From contig NZ_CAJZAR010000101.1 of the NCBI RefSeq assembly GCF_914484835.1, positions 1 through 64,000 on the forward strand: DNA of 64,000 nt. Direction: 5' to 3'. Shown one piece after another: positions 44,436 to 52,459 of the stretch (its first letter is position 1; the number at the start of each line of letters is the position of its first letter). The position numbers and the translations under genes are program-made. The notes beneath the pieces were generated by a model that was not told the DNA's origin, made no database searches, and was given only the letters and a program-made list of their open reading frames with translations. This DNA comes from Paraburkholderia tropica. Its GTDB lineage: Bacteria > Pseudomonadota > Gammaproteobacteria > Burkholderiales > Burkholderiaceae.

Positions 44436-45983
44436 TCAGCTCACGATGCCCATGTGCCAGGGCACGAATTCGTTGTCGCCGAGTCCGAGCAGTTCGCTCT
44501 TGGTGCGCTCGCCCGATGCCGCGCGCACGATCAGATCGAAGATGTCCTGACCCATTTCCTCGATGCTGCGCTCGCCGTCGATCACCAGACCGCAGTTGAT
44601 GTCCATGTCCTCTTCGAGACGCGTGAACATCGGCGTGTTGCTCGCGAGCTTGAGCGTCGGCGCGGGCTTCGAGCCGAACATCGAACCGCGTCCCGTCGTG
44701 AAGCAGATGAGGTTCGCGCCGCTCGCGATCTGGCCCGTCACCGCGACCGGATCATAGCCCGGCGAGTCCATGAACACGAAGCCCGCGCGGTCGATCGGCT
44801 CCGCGTATTCATAGACCGCTTGCAGCGGCGTGGTGCCGCCTTTCATCGCCGAGCCGAGCGACTTTTCGAAGATGTTGGCGAGGCCGCCCTGCTGGTTGCC
44901 CGGCCCGACCACGCCGTTGAACTGGCCGTTATGGCCGTGCGTGTAACGCTCCCACCACGCGAGACGGTCGAGCAGCTTCTGGCCGACTTCCGGCGAGACG
45001 GCGCGGCGCGTGAGCATGTATTCGACGCCATGAATCTCGGGCGTTTCCGAAAGAATCGCCGTGCCGCCGTGGCGCACGAGCAGGTCCATCGCGGCGCCCA
45101 GTGCCGGGTTCGCAGTGATGCCCGAGAAGCCGTCCGAACCGCCGCATTCGAGACCGATCTTGAGATGGCTGACCGGCACCGGCGTGCGCACGATGTCGTT
45201 CGCGGCGGGCAGCATCTCCTGCACGGCCTTGATGCCCGCTTCGATCGTGGCGCGCGTGCCGCCCGTATTCTGCATGACGAGCGCGTGCACGGCCTTGCCC
45301 GTCTTGAGCCCTTGCGAGTCGAGCAGATCGCCGACCTGGTTGCGCTCGCAACCGAGCCCGACGATCAGCACGCCGCCGAGATTCGGATGGCGCGCATAAC
45401 CGGCGATGGTGCGGCGGAGCACGTCGAAGTGCTCGCTCGGCGAGGACATGCCGCAGCCGCTCGTTTGCGCGAAGGCGACCACACCGTCAACGTTGGGATA
45501 ATCGCGCAGGCGCTCGGGCGTGAAATAATCGGCGATATGACGAATCACCGTGGCCGAGCAGTTCACCGACGCCATGATGCCGATGAAGTTGCGCGTGGCG
45601 ACACGGCCGTCGGGACGCACGATGCCCTGGAAGGTCGCGCGCTGGTCGGCCGGGACATAATCCACGGGCTTCACATCGAGGCCGAAGCCCGGATCGCGTT
45701 CGAAATCGACGAGCGTGATGTTGTGCGTGTGAACGTGGTCGCCGGGTTCGATATCGCGCGCGGCCACGCCGATCACGGTGTCGTACTTGCGGATGGGCTC
45801 GCCCGCCGCGATGCGGCGCGCCGCGACCTTGTGGCCCGCGGCAACCTGCGCGCGCAGACGGATCGCTTCGCCTTCGATGCTGACTTGATGGCCGATCGTC
45901 AGCGCTTCGCGTGCGATCAGGACGTTATCGTTCTGGTTGAGCCGGATGAGCGGCCCGTTATAGGTCTTGCTGGACTGGAGCAT
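44436..45983 (-). CDS. UxaA/GarD family sugar-acid dehydratase (galactarate/altronate type)
   Basis: The 515-residue protein (from ATG 45983, MLQSSKTYNGPLIRL, with GGAGACAGG upstream) has the N-terminal SAF domain (VLIAREALTIGHQV, VAAGHKVAARRIAAGEPIRK). The large dehydratase region follows: GRVATRNFIGIMASVNCSAT, VDGVVAFAQTSGCGMSS, VLIVGLGCERNQV, GLECGGSDGFSGITANPA, CFTTGRGSMFGSKPAPTLK. Conserved Cys and acidic residues bind the catalytic metal. Length is between E. coli UxaA (495) and GarD (523). The neighbouring aldolase and semialdehyde dehydrogenase favour galactarate over altronate, since no uronate isomerase or UxaB/KDG kinase genes are present. It is first in the operon, next to the 46084 operator. 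Confidence 0.85.
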   Translation of the reverse strand: MLQSSKTYNGPLIRLNQNDNVLIAREALTIGHQVSIEGEAIRLRAQVAAGHKVAARRIAAGEPIRKYDTVIGVAARDIEPGDHVHTHNITLVDFERDPGFGLDVKPVDYVPADQRATFQGIVRPDGRVATRNFIGIMASVNCSATVIRHIADYFTPERLRDYPNVDGVVAFAQTSGCGMSSPSEHFDVLRRTIAGYARHPNLGGVLIVGLGCERNQVGDLLDSQGLKTGKAVHALVMQNTGGTRATIEAGIKAVQEMLPAANDIVRTPVPVSHLKIGLECGGSDGFSGITANPALGAAMDLLVRHGGTAILSETPEIHGVEYMLTRRAVSPEVGQKLLDRLAWWERYTHGHNGQFNGVVGPGNQQGGLANIFEKSLGSAMKGGTTPLQAVYEYAEPIDRAGFVFMDSPGYDPVAVTGQIASGANLICFTTGRGSMFGSKPAPTLKLASNTPMFTRLEEDMDINCGLVIDGERSIEEMGQDIFDLIVRAASGERTKSELLGLGDNEFVPWHMGIVS

Positions 45984-46083
45984 TCGCCTGTCTCCGTGCA
46001 TCGAAGGGACGAGGCCGCTCCGATCACACTCATAATCATGACGCCGCGCCGGGGAATGCGCAGCCTTTTCGTTCTGGGGTCAC

Positions 46084-46110
46084 GTTACCGGTTAATGTAA
46101 CCGGTAACAT
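46084..46110. promoter_or_regulatory. Operator for the LacI/GntR-type repressor, garD-side copy
   Basis: Arms GTTACCGGTTA (46084-46094) and TAACCGGTAAC (46098-46108) are perfect inverted repeats around ATG. The right half, extended to ATGTAACCGGTAACAT (46095-46110), closely matches the GntR-type LacI operator (ATGTTACCGGTAACAT-like). It lies between the dehydratase start (45983, minus) and the repressor start (46178, plus), so it can control both directions. A near-identical element is present at 50069. Confidence 0.8.
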
Positions 46111-46177
46111 TGATGCCATCGTAGTACAGTTTTGGGATAATTGCCAACACCTTTTTGCAGCAGGAAAACCCGCGCCC

Positions 46178-47224
46178 GTGACCAAAAACCCGACAGAAAA
46201 CGCCCTGCCCGCCGCCGCCTCCGCCGCGCGGCGAGCCCGCAAGAACACCGGCCGCGTCACGCTCAGCGATCTGGCCCAGCTGATTGGCGTCACCAAGGTC
46301 ACGGTGTCGCGCGCGCTCAACAATCCCGAGCTGGTGTCGGTCGAAACGCTCGAACGCGTGCGCGAGGCGGTGCGGCAGACGGGCTACACGCCCGATCTGA
46401 TCGCGGGATCGCTCGCCTCCAATCGCAGCCATCTCGTCGTGGCCCTGATTCCGGCGATGGCGGGCAGCGTGTTCCAGGAAACCGTGGCTGCGCTCACCTC
46501 GGAACTGGCCGCGGCCGGCTATCAACTGCTGCTCGGCCAGAGCGGCTACGACGAATCGCGCGAAGAGGCGCTGCTCGACGCCATCATCGGACGGCGCCCG
46601 GCCGGCATCGTGCTGACCGGCGTGATCCACTCGGAAGCCTCGCGACAGAAGCTGCGCGCGGCGGGCATTCCGGTGGTGGAGACGTGGGACATCACGCGCT
46701 CGCCGCTCGACATGCTGATTGGCTTCTCGCACACGCGCGTGGGCGAAACGGCGGCTAACTATCTGCGCGAACGCGGCGCGCGTCATCCGGCCATCGTCAC
46801 GCCGGGCGACCGCCGTGCGAAGCTGCGCGCCGATGCGTTCATCGAAACCTTCGGCGGCGACGTGCCCGTGGCGGCCACGCCCTCGCCCGCGCATCTCGGC
46901 GACGGCCGCCGCGCGCTGGCGAAGCTGCTCGACGAGCATCCGCAGATCGACGCCATCTTCTGCGGCGCCGACATCATGGCGCTCGGCGTGCTCATGGAAG
47001 CGCAGGTTCGCAAGCTCGACGTGCCGGGCCGCCTCAAGGTGATCGGCTACGGCGACCAGAATTTCGCGGGCGACACCGACCCGGCGCTCACCACCATCCG
47101 TATCGACGGCACGAAAATCGGCAAGCTCGCGGCGTCCATGCTGATCGAGAAGATCGAAACCGGCACGTGCAAGCGCGCGAAGATCGACGTCGGCTTTACG
47201 CTGATCGAGCGCGGATCGGCTTGA
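46178..47224 (+). CDS. LacI family transcriptional repressor (GntR-like)
   Basis: The 348-residue protein begins at GTG 46178. It has a basic N-terminal extension, the LacI HTH (VTLSDLAQLIGVTKVTVSRA, residues about 27-47) with the hinge helix GYTPDLIAGSLAS, and a periplasmic-binding-like ligand domain (VVALIPAMAGSVFQETVAAL, GQSGYDESREEALLDAI, IFCGADIMALGVL). It is closest in character to the gluconate repressor GntR. It is divergent from the sugar-acid operon with a palindromic operator in between, and the same operator precedes the second transporter gene. I infer it represses both and is released by a hexarate or its dehydration product. Confidence 0.9.
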   Translation: MTKNPTENALPAAASAARRARKNTGRVTLSDLAQLIGVTKVTVSRALNNPELVSVETLERVREAVRQTGYTPDLIAGSLASNRSHLVVALIPAMAGSVFQETVAALTSELAAAGYQLLLGQSGYDESREEALLDAIIGRRPAGIVLTGVIHSEASRQKLRAAGIPVVETWDITRSPLDMLIGFSHTRVGETAANYLRERGARHPAIVTPGDRRAKLRADAFIETFGGDVPVAATPSPAHLGDGRRALAKLLDEHPQIDAIFCGADIMALGVLMEAQVRKLDVPGRLKVIGYGDQNFAGDTDPALTTIRIDGTKIGKLAASMLIEKIETGTCKRAKIDVGFTLIERGSA

Positions 47225-47281
47225 GGTTTTCGTCGTCGCTTGAATCGCCGCTTGAATCGCCGCTTCACGCTGCAAAAAAGC

Positions 47282-47314
47282 AAAAAGGCCTCGCAATCGC
47301 TGCGAGGCCTTTTT
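47282..47314. terminator. Bidirectional intrinsic terminator
   Basis: Arms AAAAAGGCCTCGCA (47282-47295) and TGCGAGGCCTTTTT (47301-47314) form a perfect 14-bp stem with a five-base loop, with further T after it. A-tract on one side and T-tract on the other make it functional in both directions. It lies between the repressor gene (+, ending 47224) and the convergent porin gene (-, ending 47351). Confidence 0.95.
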
Positions 47315-47350
47315 TACGGCGTTTTCTACGCTAGTTGCGTGAGCGCGCGA

Positions 47351-48535
47351 TCAGAACTTCGTGCGGATGCCCGTGAACACATCGACCTGACGGTTCGTCG
47401 ACGATGCGCCGCCCGCATACGCGATCGACGCGATACGGCGATACGTCGAACCCACGCGCGTCGACGCATCACCCGCCGCGAGCTGATAGGTGGCGGACAC
47501 ATACACGTCGGTGCGCTTCGAGAGCGCGTAATCCACGCCCAGCGTGAACTGATGCCACTTCGGATCGAGCGATGCGCCGCCCGTGCCCGGCAGATTGTTC
47601 GCGCGGCCGTCCGTGAACGTGTAGACGCCGATCAGCGTCGTGGCCGGCGTGATCAGGTAGCGCAGGTTCGCGTCGTAGTTGTTGAACTTGCGCGACGAAC
47701 CATCCGTGTAATCGAGCTGCGTGTGGCTGAACGCGAAGCCCGCAATCGCCTTGCCGATCTTGTAGTTCGCACCGGCCGCCGCGATCTGCTGGCGCGCCAC
47801 GCCGCCGTCGAGGTTGTAGAAGAACGCGCCGCTGTAGTCGTCGCCGTTCGTGGTCGACGTGCCGCCGATTGCGCCGCTCGTGTTGGTGCTCGTGTTCGGA
47901 TGATCGAGCACCACGTAGCCGCCGCCGATCGAGAACGGGCCATGCACATAGTTCGCGGCGATACCCCACGCGCGGTTGTTGCCGAAGCCCGTGCCCGTGC
48001 CGCTCGCCTGATTGCTGAACGCGTACATGCCGTCGACGGTGAAGCCCGCGATGGGGTCGCTGCGGAACTTCACGGCGTTGTTGATGCGGAAGGTCTGATT
48101 CAGGTTGTCGTTGTCGCCCACGTGCGTGGACGGCGACCAGATGCCCGAGCCCGCGTATTGCGCCACGAGGTCCGCGAGCGGTTCGTACTGGCGGCCGAGC
48201 GTGAACGTGCCCACCCCGCTCTTTGCAATGCCGACATACGCGCTGCGGCCGAACAGACGGCCGCCTTGCGCCGACGTGCCGTCGTTGGCCTTGAAGCCGC
48301 CTTCGAGCGTGAACACCGCGCTCAGGCCGCCGCCGAGATCCTCGTTACCCCTGAAGCCCCAACGGCTGCCGCTCAGACGGCCGCTCGTGGCCTGAACCAC
48401 CGAACCGCCCTTGATGTTGTTGACGTAGCCGATACCGGCATCGACGATACCGTACAGCGTGACCGAGCTTTGTGCGTGCGCGACCACGGGTGCGACGGAC
48501 ATCAGTCCAGCCGCTGCGAAAAGTGCTTTTTTCAT
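47351..48535 (-). CDS. Gram-negative trimeric porin
   Basis: The 394-residue precursor starts MKKALFAAAGLMSVAPVVAH with cleavage after AHA, and continues SSVTLYGIVDAGIGYVNN, SGSRWGFRGNEDLGGG, FTLGRQYEPLADLVAQY, ending in FTGIRTKF with the terminal Phe needed for outer-membrane insertion. It is the standard Burkholderia OmpC-like porin. It follows the second hexarate-type transporter gene (97 bases gap, same strand). It may therefore share the operator-controlled promoter at 50069 and serve sugar-acid uptake. Confidence 0.92.
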   Translation of the reverse strand: MKKALFAAAGLMSVAPVVAHAQSSVTLYGIVDAGIGYVNNIKGGSVVQATSGRLSGSRWGFRGNEDLGGGLSAVFTLEGGFKANDGTSAQGGRLFGRSAYVGIAKSGVGTFTLGRQYEPLADLVAQYAGSGIWSPSTHVGDNDNLNQTFRINNAVKFRSDPIAGFTVDGMYAFSNQASGTGTGFGNNRAWGIAANYVHGPFSIGGGYVVLDHPNTSTNTSGAIGGTSTTNGDDYSGAFFYNLDGGVARQQIAAAGANYKIGKAIAGFAFSHTQLDYTDGSSRKFNNYDANLRYLITPATTLIGVYTFTDGRANNLPGTGGASLDPKWHQFTLGVDYALSKRTDVYVSATYQLAAGDASTRVGSTYRRIASIAYAGGASSTNRQVDVFTGIRTKF

Positions 48536-48631
48536 CCAGGAGACCTGTGAGGTTCTATTTAATTTGGATTGCTACACATTCCGATTTCAGGAGAAGATCG
48601 GGAATTTTTCCATCGACTCAAACGGCGTCGA

Positions 48632-49966
48632 TCAGACTGAATTGACGGAGCGGGATTGGGCTCGCGCTTGCAGCTGCGTGGCGGCGCCGTCGAATCCGAT
48701 CGGCTCGACCTTGCCCAGCAGGAACAGATAGTTGACGATCGCGATGGCGATCAATGCCGCCGAGAACAGCAGCGCGGGCGCGAACGAACCCGTGGCGCCG
48801 ACGATGGCGCCCGTGATGACCGGGCCGACCACGCCGCCGAAATTCGACACCATGTTTTGCAGGCCCGCGACCATCGAAACGGCATTGGGCGGAGCGACAT
48901 CGCCGGGCAGCGCCCACACCTGCGAAGCCGCCACGGTGGTCCCCGACTTCGCGATGCACAGCAGCAGCACGGCAACCCACGCGGATTGCGCAAACGCCGC
49001 GAAACCGATGCTCGACGCCATCAACAGGCCGATCACGAGAAAGAGCTTGCGCGTGGCGGTGAGCGAGAGCTTGCCGCTCGCGAAGACGCGGTCCGAGGCC
49101 CAGCCCGCGAAAATTTCCACGACGATCGACACGAGCAGCGGCAGCGACGCGATCCAGCCCATTTCCATCATCGTCATGCCGCGCGCCTTCACCAGATACG
49201 TGGGCAGCCACGTGATGAAGAAGTACGAGTTGTAGTTGATCATGAAGAAGCCGATGCACATCGCCCAGATGTTGCGATGCTTGAGCAGCTGGCGCAGCGT
49301 GGGGCGCGCGCCGCCGTGCTGGCCGCTGAGCGCGTCGCTCTCGATATGCGCGATTTCCTCGGCGTTGACCCACTTGTGCTGACGCGGCGAATCGCTGAAT
49401 GTGAACTGCCAGACCACGAACCAGATCAGCCCGAGCAGACCGGTCACAGCGAACGTGAGTTTCCAGTCGAATGCCGTGAGCATCGCGGCGATGAGCGGCA
49501 GCGCGATCGCACCACCGAGCTTCGAGCCGCTGTCGAAAATGCCCGCGACGGTTGCGCGTTCGCGGCGCGGAAACCACTTCGAGGCGATGCCGGCATTGCT
49601 CGGATACGCGCCCGCCTCGCCGACGCCCAGCGCCACACGCAGCGCGACGAGCGACTTGAAGCCGTTGGCGAGCCCGGTGACCGCGGTCGCCAGCGACCAC
49701 CACACCACCGCGAATCCGAGCACCTTTTTCTGGCCGAAGCGATCCGCGAGAAAACCGGCCGGCAGTTGCAGCAACGCATACGACCAGAAAAATGCGGACA
49801 TCACGACGCCCATTTCGACAGCCCCGAGATGGAACTCCGACTGGATGCGTGGCGCTGCCGCCGACAATACGGTGCGGTCAATGTAGTTGATTGCGATCGC
49901 CGCCCACATGAGGCCAGCAACCCACCAGCGCACCTTCGAGCGTTGACGCAAGGCGGCCTGATTCAT
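48632..49966 (-). CDS. Second MFS hexarate-type symporter, near-duplicate of the 43039-44373 protein
   Basis: The 444-residue transporter is nearly identical to the upstream copy over long blocks (HRNIWAMCIGFFMINYNSYF, SDRVFASGKLSLTATRKLFL, SIGFAAFAQSAWVAVLLLC) but differs at both termini and in the central loop (SDSPRQHKWVNAEEIAHIES). Same length, same 12-segment layout. GGAGA precedes ATG 49966. Upstream lies a near-copy of the repressor operator, which places it in the same regulon. The two copies may differ in substrate (galactarate versus glucarate) or affinity. Confidence 0.9.
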   Translation of the reverse strand: MNQAALRQRSKVRWWVAGLMWAAIAINYIDRTVLSAAAPRIQSEFHLGAVEMGVVMSAFFWSYALLQLPAGFLADRFGQKKVLGFAVVWWSLATAVTGLANGFKSLVALRVALGVGEAGAYPSNAGIASKWFPRRERATVAGIFDSGSKLGGAIALPLIAAMLTAFDWKLTFAVTGLLGLIWFVVWQFTFSDSPRQHKWVNAEEIAHIESDALSGQHGGARPTLRQLLKHRNIWAMCIGFFMINYNSYFFITWLPTYLVKARGMTMMEMGWIASLPLLVSIVVEIFAGWASDRVFASGKLSLTATRKLFLVIGLLMASSIGFAAFAQSAWVAVLLLCIAKSGTTVAASQVWALPGDVAPPNAVSMVAGLQNMVSNFGGVVGPVITGAIVGATGSFAPALLFSAALIAIAIVNYLFLLGKVEPIGFDGAATQLQARAQSRSVNSV

Positions 49967-50068
49967 CTGATGTCTCCTTTTCTAATATCAATATTGCGCC
50001 GCATGTGTTTTCGATGCGGCGATGGCGTCTTCGCTGGACGCTGCGGCCGTGTGCGGTTCCGCGCTGAC

Positions 50069-50095
50069 GTTACCGGTGACTGTAACCGGTAACAT
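50069..50095. promoter_or_regulatory. Operator for the LacI/GntR-type repressor, transporter-side copy
   Basis: Arms GTTACCGGTGA (50069-50079) and TAACCGGTAAC (50083-50093) with spacer CTG repeat the element at 46084, differing only by one base in the left arm and one in the spacer. It stands 103 bases upstream of the second transporter start. Conservation of both arms and of the three-base spacing argues strongly for the same DNA-binding protein. Confidence 0.8.
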
Positions 50096-50406
50096 TCGGC
50101 GTCATCCTAGTCTGGTTTACGAATAATTGCCAGTGCTCTTTTTCCCTGGCGTTGTGTTCGTCCAAAACGTCGTAGTCGCAGCGTGGTCGCGCGTGATTGT
50201 GCTACGCATCGAGCGCCATTTATGCGTGCGCGGCGCGTGCGGGAATGTGTGCAGGTGGGACGCACGCCTGATTATCGCGCTGCTCCAGCGACACCACGAA
50301 GGCAGCGAAATGGCTGCGGGAAGCGCGCCCTCTGCCCGCTCATCGACTACGCGCGACACGGCACGCGCTACTGATTCCCGGCGCTATAGTCAAGCGCGGT
50401 GACGCG

Positions 50407-50427
50407 CGCTCGTCGCTCGTCGCTCGT
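50407..50427. repeat. Three perfect 7-bp tandem repeats
   Basis: CGCTCGT occurs three times head to tail, followed by a degenerate fourth copy (CGCTCAC). It lies in non-coding DNA downstream of the LysR gene. It is too short to imply more than replication slippage. Confidence 0.8.
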
Positions 50428-50519
50428 CGCTCACCATCGAGGCCGCGATGGCATATTGCGCGTTGCTGTAGCTAAGACGTGTCTCTCGCGCTTCGCGTAT
50501 CGAAATCCATTATCGCCAG

Positions 50520-51386
50520 TCACACGGGCTGGCGAAGTCGAGTCAGTCCATCCCTCAAATGGCGGGCGAGTTCACTTACAGCAGGGAGATTTTGTCCCGG
50601 CGACAAGTAGAGGTTGATCCCAAATCCAGGCAGTTCGGGAAGCCCGCTATCGGACGTCAAGATATCCAGTTCGGGCGGCACGGTGGAGGCAAGCCAGGCC
50701 GTCACGGCGAGATCGGAGCGCACCGTGGCGGCCGTTGTATCGATACTTCCGTTTTCGAACACGGTACGCCATGACAGTTCGTGCTTGCGAAGTTCATCGA
50801 GCACCGTTGTCCGGAACGCACACGTCTCCGACACCATCGAGATGGGCAGAGGCCGCTTGCGATGCGCAACGCCCCCTCTTGCGCCGACCCAGACCAGGCG
50901 ATCAATCGCAAGGACTTCGCCGCGGGACGACCCCGGCAACTCCTCAATCAACGCGATATCGATCTCTCCCCGCTTGAGGGCTCGCATCAGTTCTGGCGAA
51001 GCCGCGCACACGAGGGTGAGTTCCACCTGCGGGTGGGCTTGCGCGTAGCCCTTCAGAATCGGACCGAGGAGCGTTCCAATGAGATCTTGCGGCGCGCCGA
51101 GGCGAACCGTGCCTTCCATCGTACCCGCGGTCATCTCAGTCCATAACGCGTCATGAAAGGCCAATAGCCGCCGCGCGTCTCCCAGCAATCGCTCTCCCGC
51201 AGACGTGAGTCGCAGGTCGCGATGATCGCGGAAGAACAACGGACCGGACAGGGCTTCGAGCCGCGCGACTTGTTGGCTGACCGCACCTTGCGTCAGATGC
51301 AGCGCGTGACCGGCCGCGGTCATGCTGCCGTGGTCGGCGATCGTGACGAATGCGCGGAGCAGAGCGATGTCGAGATTACGTGCCAT
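50520..51386 (-). CDS. LysR family transcriptional regulator
   Basis: From ATG 51386 (MARNLDIALLRAFVTIADHG) the 288-residue protein has a standard LysR HTH (AGHALHLTQGAVSQQVARLE) and effector domain (GTVRLGAPQDLIGTLLGPIL). It is divergent from a LysE-type exporter gene 105 bases away, the arrangement of ArgP/LysG-type regulators with their exporters. It probably activates the exporter in response to the exported amino acid or a toxic analogue. Confidence 0.88.
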   Translation of the reverse strand: MARNLDIALLRAFVTIADHGSMTAAGHALHLTQGAVSQQVARLEALSGPLFFRDHRDLRLTSAGERLLGDARRLLAFHDALWTEMTAGTMEGTVRLGAPQDLIGTLLGPILKGYAQAHPQVELTLVCAASPELMRALKRGEIDIALIEELPGSSRGEVLAIDRLVWVGARGGVAHRKRPLPISMVSETCAFRTTVLDELRKHELSWRTVFENGSIDTTAATVRSDLAVTAWLASTVPPELDILTSDSGLPELPGFGINLYLSPGQNLPAVSELARHLRDGLTRLRQPV

Positions 51387-51491
51387 TCGTGCATTATGAA
51401 CACTAATGGAAGCCATCAAAAGAATTCGCTGTTCTAATGCGTGGCGAGCGGGCAAAAATCCAGTCTTCTTGTCTGATAACCGGGAGAAGAC

Positions 51492-52091
51492 GTGCCGCTA
51501 CACGATTACCTGCCGCTGTTTCTCTTCGTTTTCGTCTCCACGGTCACGCCGGGAGGCGCAACGACCCTGGCGACGGCTTCAGGCGCCCATTTCGGCTATC
51601 AGCGATCCTTGCCCTACATCGCGGGGATAGCGGTCGCCTTGGCGTCGATGGCCGCTTGCGCAGCCGCCGGGCTCGGCGGCATCTTGCTGGCCCTGCCGGC
51701 CCTGCAACTCGGCATGAAAGCGATCGGCTCGCTTTATCTGGTGTGGCTCGCTTTGCGCATTGGACGGAGCGGTCCCCCTAATCTCGGCGCTCAACCCCGA
51801 AAGCCGACCGGATTCGCAAGTGGCGTCTGGATGTTGTGGCACAACCCAAAGGGCTGGGCGATGACGTTGGGTGCAGCAGCATCATTTGCCGCGCTTGCGC
51901 CTGATCCGCTTCGATTGGGTGCGTTGCTGGGTGTCTCGTTCGGCATTGCCGCCATGGTGTCGCTTTCGGTCTGGTGCTTTGCTGGTCTCCTGTTCGCCCG
52001 TCTGTTGCGGACTGACCTGCAATGGCGGCTACTCAACGGGGCGTTGGCGCTGCTTCTTGTGATGTCGATCATCCCGATGTGGCTCACATAG
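51492..52091 (+). CDS. LysE family amino-acid/metabolite exporter
   Basis: The 199-residue inner-membrane protein has the LysE/RhtB pattern: FVFVSTVTPGGATTLATASG in helix 1, AIGSLYLVWLALRIGRSG, and FASGVWMLWHNPKGWAMTLG. About six hydrophobic segments are present. The start is GTG 51492, with GGGAG upstream. It is controlled most likely by the divergent LysR. Specific substrate unknown. Confidence 0.87.
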   Translation: MPLHDYLPLFLFVFVSTVTPGGATTLATASGAHFGYQRSLPYIAGIAVALASMAACAAAGLGGILLALPALQLGMKAIGSLYLVWLALRIGRSGPPNLGAQPRKPTGFASGVWMLWHNPKGWAMTLGAAASFAALAPDPLRLGALLGVSFGIAAMVSLSVWCFAGLLFARLLRTDLQWRLLNGALALLLVMSIIPMWLT

Positions 52092-52459
52092 ATATCGATG
52101 CGAGCCGTTTTCGAGGTGCGTCAGTTTGTGTTTGTGCTTGTGCTTGTGCTTGTGCGAACGCAGAACGCGGGTCGACGGGCGCGTGCTCTGCGTCGGTGAT
52201 GGATCGAGTTGCGGTCGAAAGGTTGCACGGATCATCCGGTCGCAACGGGTCGGCCAGAGCCGATCGCATCGGGCATGGGTCGGCCAGGAGCGGACACTCA
52301 GTAGGAGCACCACCAAACCAATGACATCCAGCGTTCTTGCTACACTAATCTGCTGGCCCATCCGGCGGGCCGTGTAACCGCTCGCATGAGGTCATCAGCA
52401 AGCTAGGCTTTGAACGGCTTTCCCCGACTAGCGAAACGGTGAAACATTTGGTGGATTGA
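52092..52459. other. Intergenic region in front of the giant STAND-like gene
   Basis: No gene is supported here. It contains a hexamer repeat (TGCTTG three times, 52135-52152, preceded by TTTGTG-like variants). An imperfect GC-rich hairpin at 52159-52192 (CGCAGAACGCGGGTC facing GCGCGTGCTCTGCG) may terminate the LysE transcript. The left edge of the inserted defence gene should lie in this stretch, but I could not find a direct repeat shared with the right edge near 57.7 kb. Confidence 0.45.

Larger units (their letters stand above)
49967..50519. other. Intergenic region with operator and heptamer repeats
   Basis: About 550 bases hold the promoter and operator of the second transporter, followed from about 50127 by sequence without a supported gene. 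A short plus-strand frame (50127-50402) has no family character and poor coding bias. A small heptamer repeat lies at 50407-50427. The LysR gene ending at 50520 closes the gap. Confidence 0.6.

Noticed and set aside
50127..50402. 91-codon plus-strand frame in the intergenic region
   Set aside because: No ribosome site, no family resemblance and poor coding bias.
52131..52160. Hexamer repeat TGCTTG as an attachment site of the STAND-gene island
   Set aside because: No matching copy lies on the right side near 57.7 kb and the unit is low-complexity slippage-type sequence.
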